Below, piece after piece: positions 31,630 to 38,900 of a stretch of 40,393 nt of DNA; position 1 is the stretch's first letter; each line of letters begins with the position of its first letter. Position numbers and translations under genes: made by a program. The notes below the pieces were generated by a model. The model was not told the DNA's origin. It saw nothing but the letters and a program-made list of their open reading frames with translations, and searched no databases. Origin of the DNA: Thermoplasmata archaeon (lineage in GTDB: Archaea > Thermoplasmatota > Thermoplasmata > Lutacidiplasmatales > UBA184); assembly GCA_030040915.1 (NCBI GenBank), contig JASHSI010000040.1:1-40393 (forward strand), given 5' to 3'.

Positions 31630-32451
31630 TTAAGAACGTTCGGTCGACCGCCGGGGGCGCGCGCCCTGAGAAGGCCGCGCCTGGTAGCGCTGGGCGCCGA
31701 GACCGACTGCCTCGGAGAGCGTCAGCTCGCCCCGGAGCACCCGGTGCGCCTCCGCGCGGGGGATCGTGAATTGGCCGCCGCTGTGCTCCCGGCTCAGCCG
31801 CTGGACGTTCGCGATCTCGCCTGCGGTCACCGGCATGGCGGAGGAGGCATGCGGCTCGACGGGGCGACCCGGGCTCCGGGCGATCACCCGGGCGGCGATC
31901 GCGTCCCGCGGCCTACGGCTCCCCCGGGGGGTCGTGCCCTCCTCGTTGACGATCTCGACGGGGAGGGCGGAGGAGGACAGGGCATTGAGGATCCGCTCGC
32001 GCGCGGGCCGATCGCCATCCCCGACCCGCACCCGGATCGAGCGCTTGGGGAAGCGCCGGTGGAGCTCCTGGGCGAGCTCGGCCGACTCCTCCGGTCGGCG
32101 GAGGTTCCCCTCGGCGAGGCATCGCTCATCGGAAAGGACCGCATATCCCGGTCGGGGGCCCGGATCGAGGCCCAGCAGGATCTCGGTCGATGGGCTCGCC
32201 GGGTGCAGGGCCTGCTCGACCGCGGCCCAAAGCGCCGTGCGGTCCGTGCCCGGGGCGATTGGGATCACGCGAGGGTGTCGGAAGCGGCCCGCCTCCTCTG
32301 GGGTCGTTAGGACCACCGACACTTCGGCCGGGATCCGCTGGCCCGGGACGAGGCTCACGCACGAAAGATGACGCTCGCGCAATTCGCCGGCGAGCTCCTC
32401 GTACAGCCGGGCGTCCAACGTAGCGAGGGCTACGCACCGGGCTCTCAACAT
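31630..32451 (-). CDS. RNase H-fold protein, YqgF/RuvC-like
   Basis: 273 residues. Residues 90-190 carry the acidic pattern of the YqgF/RuvC branch of RNase H-fold nucleases: Asp96 in GLDPGPRPGYAVL, Asp145 in RVGDGDRP, Glu170-Glu171 in VNEEGTT (compare DER-TT of YqgF) and Asp183 in RDAIAARVIA. The first 85 residues form an unassigned domain, and the last 70 include ITAGEI/VQRLSREHSGG-like helices ending in a basic tail. It may be a nuclease acting on nucleic-acid junctions or rRNA precursor. This is inferred from fold and neighbourhood. The ATG is 26 bp after CTATATGG, so a leaderless mRNA is expected. Confidence 0.65.
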   Translation of the reverse strand: MLRARCVALATLDARLYEELAGELRERHLSCVSLVPGQRIPAEVSVVLTTPEEAGRFRHPRVIPIAPGTDRTALWAAVEQALHPASPSTEILLGLDPGPRPGYAVLSDERCLAEGNLRRPEESAELAQELHRRFPKRSIRVRVGDGDRPARERILNALSSSALPVEIVNEEGTTPRGSRRPRDAIAARVIARSPGRPVEPHASSAMPVTAGEIANVQRLSREHSGGQFTIPRAEAHRVLRGELTLSEAVGLGAQRYQARPSQGARPRRSTERS

Positions 32452-32463
32452 CCTCTACAACGC

Positions 32464-32482
32464 TGATATGCGCCATATAGCC
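32464..32482. promoter_or_regulatory. crossed TATA boxes of two divergent genes
   Basis: In a 41-bp spacer, TGATATG (32464-32470) is about 26 bp before the GTG of the zinc-ribbon gene, and CTATATGG on the minus strand (32473-32480) is 26 bp before the ATG of the RNase H-fold gene. Each box lies on the far side of the other, so the two initiation complexes would overlap. Confidence 0.6.
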
Positions 32483-32492
32483 TTCGGGGTGC

Positions 32493-32780
32493 GTGGTGGA
32501 ATGCCCTTACTGCCAGGCGAGGGCGTTACCGGGCCACGGGTTCTGCGGTTACTGCGGTCGACCTCTTCCGCCCGAATCCAGCCCCTCCGGGCCCTCGGGA
32601 ACCTCGGCCCCGCCGGGCGTCCTCCCGATCGATTGGGTCCCTCCCTCGCTGGCCGGCCGCGCGAAGCATTGCCCCCGCTGCAACACCCTGATATCGACCG
32701 CTTCGGTGGTCTGCCCGGCATGCCTCGCACCGGTCCGGAGCCCCGCCGGCGTGGACGGAGGGGCCGTCGCACCGCCCTGA
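32493..32780 (+). CDS. double zinc-ribbon protein
   Basis: 95 residues. Two treble-clef/zinc-ribbon units: CPYCQARALPGHGFCGYCG (residues 4-22) and CPRCNTLISTASVVCPACL (about 60-78), with a Pro/Ser linker between. Similar double ribbons occur in small nucleic-acid or protein-binding factors. No other domain. It starts at GTG 32493 (a second GTG follows), with a TATA-like box at leaderless distance. Its TGA overlaps the ATG of the RNase P subunit gene (TGATG), so the two are translationally coupled. This hints at a role in RNA processing. Confidence 0.75.
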   Translation: MVECPYCQARALPGHGFCGYCGRPLPPESSPSGPSGTSAPPGVLPIDWVPPSLAGRAKHCPRCNTLISTASVVCPACLAPVRSPAGVDGGAVAPP

Positions 32781-33190
32781 TGGTCCAGGCGGCCCGCTCC
32801 CGGATCGACGATCTGTTCGGCCTCGCGATGATCGAGGGGCTGAAGCGCCCCGCTCCGCTCGCCGATCGCTACGTCGTCCTCGCCCGATCGGTGGGAACCC
32901 GATACAACGTGCGCATACCGCCGGAGTACCGAGAGCTCTACTGTCGGGGTTGCTCCTCGTATTGGACCGAGGGGAGGACGGTCCGAAGCCGTCTCCGCGG
33001 AGCCCACCGGGTCCGCACCTGCCTCGTGTGTGGGAGGGTCCAGCGGACCCCGCTCCGTCCGCGCGCGACCGCCTCCGGGGAGCCCGCCGAATCCGTCCGG
33101 CTCGGGGAGGTCCCGCAGTCGATGCTCGCCGAGGAGCCCACGGACCTCGACGAGGAGGCGGCCGAGCTCGGCTCCCCGGACGAGGAGTAA
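32780..33190 (+). CDS. rnp4: RNase P protein component 4 (Rpp21/Rpr2)
   Basis: 136 residues. The helical N-terminus (RSRIDDLFGLAMIEG, then PLADRYVVLARSVGTRYNVRIPPEY) and the four-Cys zinc ribbon (YCRGCSSYWTEGRTVRSRL, then TCLVCGRVQRTPL) are those of the Rpp21 family, which with Rpp29 supports substrate binding by archaeal RNase P. An acidic tail of about 40 residues follows. It overlaps the zinc-ribbon gene by one base and is followed 33 bp later by tRNA-Leu, itself an RNase P substrate. Confidence 0.9.
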   Translation: MVQAARSRIDDLFGLAMIEGLKRPAPLADRYVVLARSVGTRYNVRIPPEYRELYCRGCSSYWTEGRTVRSRLRGAHRVRTCLVCGRVQRTPLRPRATASGEPAESVRLGEVPQSMLAEEPTDLDEEAAELGSPDEE

Positions 33191-33223
33191 GGCCAAAGGG
33201 GCGGGTCGGCTCGCCCCTCACGT

Positions 33224-33306
33224 GCCGGGGTGGCCGAGCGGCCAAAGGCGGCAGACTCAAGATCTGCTCTCGCAGGAGTTCCCAGGTTCAAATCCTGGCC
33301 CCGGCA
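33224..33306 (+). tRNA. tRNA-Leu (anticodon CAA)
   Basis: 83-nt class II tRNA: acceptor GCCGGGG/CCCCGGC, D-arm GCC-GAGCGGCCAAA-GGC, anticodon arm GCAGA-CTCAAGA-TCTGC, a long variable arm, T-arm CCAGG-TTCAAAT-CCTGG, discriminator A. No intron, in contrast to the tRNA-Leu(TAG) at 24543. CCA is not encoded. A clear promoter is not visible, so it may be processed from the rnp4 transcript. Confidence 0.95.
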
Positions 33307-33448
33307 GCCGAGTCGCTGCGGCTTGCCGAGCGGGGTGCCGTTCGAGGAGGATCGACCAGGGGCCCGGAAGGTCAACGGTGGTCGACGGAACCACAACGTC
33401 CGACCCGAGGCCGTACACCCCCCGGTTGGTTCGGCCCCCGTGAGCTCG

Positions 33449-34063
33449 ATGCGCCGCGTCGATCTCGCCCGCCGCATCGGGCGGATCCCCGCGTTCCCAT
33501 CCCCGAACCTGGCGCTCGAGCAGGTTGTGACCCCGGCTGCCATCGCCGCGGAACTACTCCAGGAAGCGTTCGGACGAGGCGACCTGACGAGCGGCCCGGT
33601 CGTCGACCTCGGCTGCGGCACGGGTCGCCTCGCCATCGGGGCCGCCATCATGGGAGCCCGGCCGGTGATCGGGATCGACGCCGATCCGATCGCCCTCCGC
33701 GTGGCCGAGCGGGCCGCCGCATCCCTCAAGGTCCACGTCGAATTCCGGGCCGGGTCGCTTCCCGGCGCACCCGTCCCCGAGGGCACAGTGATCATGAATC
33801 CGCCGTTCGGGGCCCAACGGAAGAGGGCGGACCGACCGTTCTGGGACGTCGCGCTCCGGGCCGGTCGCCGGGCCGTGTACGCGTTCGCCCTCGCCGAGTC
33901 CCGAAACTTTATAGCGGCCCTCGCGGTCGAGCGAGAGGCCCAAATCGAAGCGACCCGTTCGGTCCCCTGGACACTTTCCGCTACCTTCGCCCATCATCGG
34001 AGGAGGTCGGTGGACCTGCCGGTCGACCTCTGGGTGTTGCGCACGGGCAAGGATTCGGGATGA
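33449..34063 (+). CDS. METTL5-like RNA methyltransferase
   Basis: 204 residues from ATG 33449 (GTG 33440 is also possible). A Rossmann SAM domain has motif I VVDLGCGTGRLAIGA, the acidic residue VIGIDADPIAL, and motif IV NPPFGAQ, the NPPF tetrad of N6-adenine methyltransferases. The N-terminus (FPSPNLALEQVVTPAAIAAELL) and PFWDVAL match the METTL5/COG2263 group, which methylates an adenine of small-subunit rRNA. The frame continues upstream through tRNA-Leu, but that part is not coding. The stop overlaps the csl4 start (ATGA). Confidence 0.87.
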   Translation: MRRVDLARRIGRIPAFPSPNLALEQVVTPAAIAAELLQEAFGRGDLTSGPVVDLGCGTGRLAIGAAIMGARPVIGIDADPIALRVAERAAASLKVHVEFRAGSLPGAPVPEGTVIMNPPFGAQRKRADRPFWDVALRAGRRAVYAFALAESRNFIAALAVEREAQIEATRSVPWTLSATFAHHRRRSVDLPVDLWVLRTGKDSG

Positions 34064-34668
34064 GCGGACACGGTGGCGATCGGCTGGTGGTTCCCGGAGA
34101 GCTTCTCGGCACCGCGGAGGAGTTCGTGCCGGGACATGGCACCTACGAGGATGGCGGTCGGATCTACGCGGCGCTCCTCGGCCACAGCCAGGTCGATCCT
34201 TCCGACCGCGCCATCCGGGTCCGGGCCCTCAACGCGATCCCGCGCCTCGCCGACAACGATGAGATCATCGGGCGGGTGGACGAGCTCAAGAGCGCGATGG
34301 CCATCGTTTCGATCCTCGCCGCGGCCGACACCGGCCGCGGGGCCCCTGGGACTCCGGAGGGGACCATCCACATCTCCAAGGCGAAGGATGGCTACACCGA
34401 GTCGCTCGCCGACGAGTTCGCCCCGGGCGACCTCGTGATCGCGCGGATCATCCAGAGCAAACCGACCGTCAAGCTCACTACCGCCCCCCCCGAGCTCGGG
34501 GTCGTCGCGGCTCGTTGCCAGCTCTGCCACGCCCTCCTGGGCCAGCGGGAGCGGGACCTCGAATGCCCGAGATGCGGCCACCGGGAGCGGCGCAAGATCG
34601 CCTCGCGCTACGGGCAGGCGTTCGGTAGCGCCGGGGCCCCGACCGGCCCACATGCCGAGCGATCGTAG
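34060..34668 (+). CDS. csl4: exosome RNA-binding subunit Csl4
   Basis: 202 residues. Order: N-terminal domain beginning VVPGELLGTAEEFVPGHGTY, an S1 RNA-binding domain (about 70-145, including DEIIGRVDEL, IHISKAKD and FAPGDLVIARI), and a C-terminal zinc ribbon CQLCHALLGQRERDLECPRCG. Csl4 is part of the cap of the archaeal exosome and recruits RNA and, through its ribbon, the DnaG partner. Coupled to the upstream methylase by an ATGA overlap and overlapping the SHMT gene by 17 bp. Confidence 0.93.
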   Translation: MSGHGGDRLVVPGELLGTAEEFVPGHGTYEDGGRIYAALLGHSQVDPSDRAIRVRALNAIPRLADNDEIIGRVDELKSAMAIVSILAAADTGRGAPGTPEGTIHISKAKDGYTESLADEFAPGDLVIARIIQSKPTVKLTTAPPELGVVAARCQLCHALLGQRERDLECPRCGHRERRKIASRYGQAFGSAGAPTGPHAERS

Positions 34669-35878
34669 CGGCGCCGAGCTCGCCCGGCTCGTCCGCGCCC
34701 ACGACCGCTGGCGCGGTCGGGGGGTCTTCAATCTCCTGGCGAGCGAGAACGCGATCTCGCCGGCCGCCCGAAGGTTCTTGTCGAGCGACCTCGCCGGGCG
34801 CTATACCCTCCCGCACGCCCCCCGTCCGGGCGAGCCCGGCACGGACAACGACTACGGGGGGACCCGATTCACCGACCAGATCGAGCGGATGGCCAACGAC
34901 GCCGCGGCCCGCCTGTTCCATGGTCGCTTCGCCACGACCCGGCCCCTCTCCGGGCACCTGGCGGCGATGTCCGCGCTCGTACCGCTCCTACCCCGCGGCG
35001 GACGGCTCCTCGCGATCCCGCCGGAGGACGGCGGGTACGACGGCTACGCTCCGGGCTACCTTCCCGCGATGTTCGGCTGGGAGGGTCGGCCCCTCCCGGC
35101 GAAGGGTCCCGGCGCGTCCCTCACGGCCGAGGCCGCGGCCGAGGAGATCCGACGGGAGCGGCCGAGCATCGTCCTGCTCGGGCAGAGCCGCTTCCTCTTC
35201 CCCTACCCGTTGAAGGAGATCGCCGAGGCCGCCCACGCCCAGGACGCGCTCGTTCTCTACGACGCCTCCCACGTCCTCGGGCTCCTCGCCGGAGGCGAGT
35301 TCCAGGACCCGCTCCGCGAGGGGGCGGACGTGGTGTACGGGAGCACGCACAAGTCCCTCCCCGGGCCCCAAGGAGGGCTCCTCGTGACCGACCGGGAGGA
35401 TCTCTTCCAGCAGATCGATCCCGCCCTCACCTGGAGGGTGTTCGACAACGCGCACTGGAACCGGATCGCCGCGCTCGGGCAGACGCTCCTCGAGATGGAG
35501 CGCCACGGGCCCGAGTACGCCCGGACCGTGGTGGCGAACTCCCAGGCCCTCGCGACCGAGCTCGATCGGCGCGGCCTCCCAATCGTCGCGAAGGAGCTCG
35601 GCTTCAGCCGCTCCCACCAGGTCCATGTCGATCCGGACCGCCTGCTCTCGGACCACGGCCTCCGCCCGTCCGAGCTCTCGTACCGGTGGGAGCGGCAGCG
35701 CCTGCTCACCGACCGGATCGGACGGATCGGGACCGCCGAGGTGACGCGGCTCGGGCTCAAGCCCTCGGACATGCCGAGGATGGCCGAGTTCCTCGATCGG
35801 GCCGGACCGAAGCGCGAGCGGGTCGGCGCTGAGGTCCTCGCCTGGCGCCGGAGCTACCGCTCGCTCGCCTTCACGTAG
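34652..35878 (+). CDS. glyA: serine hydroxymethyltransferase family enzyme
   Basis: 408 residues, PLP fold type I. NLLASENAISPAARRFLSSDLAGRY at the N-terminus is the SHMT substrate-binding region. DASHVLGLL carries the PLP-contacting Asp and His, and Lys234 in GSTHKSLPGPQGG is the Schiff-base lysine. Usual reaction: serine plus a folate or methanopterin C1 carrier gives glycine plus the methylene carrier. The TDNDYGGTRFTDQIE segment corresponds to the YYGG-cofactor region but with an altered sequence, so a relative with another substrate cannot be excluded. The ATG lies within the last codons of csl4. Confidence 0.83.
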   Translation: MPSDRSGAELARLVRAHDRWRGRGVFNLLASENAISPAARRFLSSDLAGRYTLPHAPRPGEPGTDNDYGGTRFTDQIERMANDAAARLFHGRFATTRPLSGHLAAMSALVPLLPRGGRLLAIPPEDGGYDGYAPGYLPAMFGWEGRPLPAKGPGASLTAEAAAEEIRRERPSIVLLGQSRFLFPYPLKEIAEAAHAQDALVLYDASHVLGLLAGGEFQDPLREGADVVYGSTHKSLPGPQGGLLVTDREDLFQQIDPALTWRVFDNAHWNRIAALGQTLLEMERHGPEYARTVVANSQALATELDRRGLPIVAKELGFSRSHQVHVDPDRLLSDHGLRPSELSYRWERQRLLTDRIGRIGTAEVTRLGLKPSDMPRMAEFLDRAGPKRERVGAEVLAWRRSYRSLAFT

Positions 35879-35926
35879 GGGAGACGACCCGGCTCGGCCG
35901 GGTCGCCGGGGTCGGACGGGTCCCGC

Positions 35927-38900
35927 CTACTCCTCGACCCCGTGCACCACCCGCTGGTGCTGGTGGAGTCCGAGCGGCGTCTCGAACCGCTCGTGGCAGA
36001 TCGGGCATTCGTTGGCGGAGGCCGACGCCTTCTTCCCCTCGCCCTTCCCCTCCTCCCACGCCTTCGGCGGGGCGGCGATCGCGCCGCTCGCCGTGGACGG
36101 CGTGGTGGGGCGGAGGGCCGGGGAGATCCACAGCCCGAGCAGGATGCCGACGATGCTCCCGATCAGGACGAGGAGCGTCCCAGCCGTCGCCGACGGAAGG
36201 CCGAAGAGGCCGGTGGCCGTGTCGGTCTTCGTGATCGTCGTGGCCGGGTTGAGGTTCGACACGTTCACCGCCTCGCCGGCGATGTCGCTCCCCTCCTTGC
36301 TCCCGACGCTTAACGAGACCCAGTAGATCCCGGCCGATACGGCCGTCCACGTGGTGCTGCCGCTGCGCAACGCGCCGCCGATCCCGGGCTGGAAGGCGAG
36401 CTGGCTGAAGACGAGCTCGCTCTTCCCCGGGCTCAGGTTCTGGTAGACGTACAGCGTGGCGTTCGTGACGTAGTCGCCCTGGTACTGGTAGGCGATGGTC
36501 ACGTTACCTAGCGGTACGACCGCGTTCGCTAATGGCCCTAAGATCTCGGCCTGGACCGGGTCGAAGATGAGGTCCACCGAGACCCCCTGCCGGAGGTATC
36601 CCGAATGGTTCGCGTGGAACCAGATCGTGATCTCGTAGTCGGACGAGGTAGGTAACTCCCCGGCGTCCGAGTAGAATCCCTTCGACTCGAGCAGGGTGAG
36701 GTTGATCGACTGCGCGTAGTTCAACTGCTCCGGGTGCACCTTGATCGAGTAGTTCACCACGACGCAGCCGACGGTCGGGCAGTTGGTGCCGAGGTAGGTG
36801 ATCTCGAGCGAGGAGTTGAACGTCACGTTGCTCACCTGGGTCGCGTTGAGGTTGAGCGACCAGGTCAGGTTGTACGGGACGTTGATGTAGCCGGTCGCCT
36901 GGTTGATGTTCTCGTTGACCACCGACCCGACGATGAACCGCCGCGAGTAGCTGAACGTCTGCCCCATGCTCGTCGTCACGATGACCTCGAGCTCGTGGAT
37001 GCCGACGGTGTAGTTCCCCGTCAGATTGACGAAGTCGTCGTACAGCTGCATCTCGGGCGGCTCTTCGGGCGTGATGTTCTCGATGTAATGCCCGTCGATG
37101 TAGACGTCCATCCCGGTGATGTGCTCTAACCCGCTCGACCAGTAGAACGGATTGCCGTTGTACCCGTTCGGCAGGTAGTAGAACTCCCCGAGCGGGTCCT
37201 CGGTCGGGAGCGTCACGTTCACCATGAACGAGAGCGGCTGGCCCGGCGTGAAGAACGACTCGGGGACGCGCGCGTTCGTCATCGTCGTGATGTTGACCGG
37301 ATCGGGTAAGATCCACATCGGGGTCGCCGTGTAGTTCCGGTAGTACGAGTTGTTGTAGACGCAGGTGATGATCAGGTTCGGGTTCGAGGCGTTGTCCGGA
37401 GTGCACGGCTCCCGGTAGTCGAAGCTCTCGTTCTGGGTCCCGGGGATGGAGACCGCCACCGCGGCCAGACCGATCGGGACGAGCTCGAGGTTCCCCAGGT
37501 AATTCTCGTCGCTCGCGTTGTCGGGGATCTGTAGGGAGACATCCCCGTTCGCGTTCGTGTACCCGGACGTGTTCGAGCTGTTCGTCATCCCTAAGATGCC
37601 CGCCGACGCCGAATACCGGATGAACTTGTACTCGTGGCCGGTATCGTAGGTGCCGAGCCACACCGGGTTCTCCACGAGCGGGGCCCCGGTCGAGTTCGTG
37701 ACCTTGAGGCTCAGGATCTGTCCCTGCCACCCGTATAGCGTGTCGTAGAGCGCGGAGGTGTTGGTGAAGTTCGGTACGAGCGTGTTCAGCGTCGAGTTCG
37801 AGTAGCCCTCCCGGTAGATGTACGAGAGGAGGTCGATCGAGTTGAACTCGGCATACTTCCCTCCGTCAATGCCGCCCGGGAGGACGTTCGGTGCCGGCGT
37901 TACCGTGTAGTTCGTGTACCCGATCTCGGGGCCGTAGCTTGCCGTGATCTGGTACGGGGCCGAGTAGGCCATGTTCTCGGTGTAGACGAACGCGACGCCA
38001 GTCAGGTTCGTAAACGAGAACGAGACGAGGGTGTTGGTCGACGTGTCGTACCGATTCGCGGTGCTTCGGCCGTAGTAGCTCGCCTGCGTCTCGGCCTCCG
38101 AGCAGGTGAAGGCAAGGTCGACGCACCGGGGAACGGTGGCCGTCACTTGCGCGTTGTAGACCGGCTCGCCCAGGTAGTTCGTGACCTTGACCTCGAAGAC
38201 GTTGGAGTAGAGGGTGCCCTCCCCGCTCCACGCCGAGAAGTCGTAGCAGAAGAGGCCCTCCTGGCTCAGCCCCGGGATGAGGCCGAAGCCGCCGATCCCG
38301 CCGAGGGGGTTGTCGAGGTTCGCCGAGGCGCACCCGCCGACGATCGAGTTCGTCGAGCTCGGGTCGACCACGCTGACCGTCAGCGGGCCCGGGCTGATGT
38401 CCGGACCGACCCAGTCGTAGCCGAAGCCCATGTTCCGGTGGCCGGTCGTCCCCAGCGTGAAGATGAGCAACCCCGGACTGAAGTTCGGGGCGAACGGCCC
38501 AGCGCCGGTGTTCAGGGTGAAGCGCATCGCGTTAGTCGGGGTCCCGACGTACGTCAGATCAGCCGAACTGTAGTTGATGAACTCCTCACCACCGCCCTGC
38601 GGGAAGTACTCGACGATGACGGTCGGATTGGACCCGTCCACCGTCGTGTTTGCCGTGACGTCGATCGTGTAGGTGTTGTTCAACGTCATGTTGAACCACT
38701 CGGAGGTGGCGTTCGCGTTGGTCGTCGTGTTGACCGTGTCGAACGCGCCCTCGTGGTCGATCTGGTTCAGGTCGTGGGCGAAGTTGTAGACGTTGATCGA
38801 CCCCCAGCCCGTCGGGAAGTCCCAGCCCGGCATCGTGTCGCCGTAGGTGGACTGCCCCGTGGCCGTGGTCGGGAGGTTCTGGCCGGGCGGCCAGGAGTAC

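Noticed and set aside
33230-33448. N-terminal extension of the METTL5-like methylase
   Set aside because: It reads through tRNA-Leu(CAA), and the family homology begins at about 33449.
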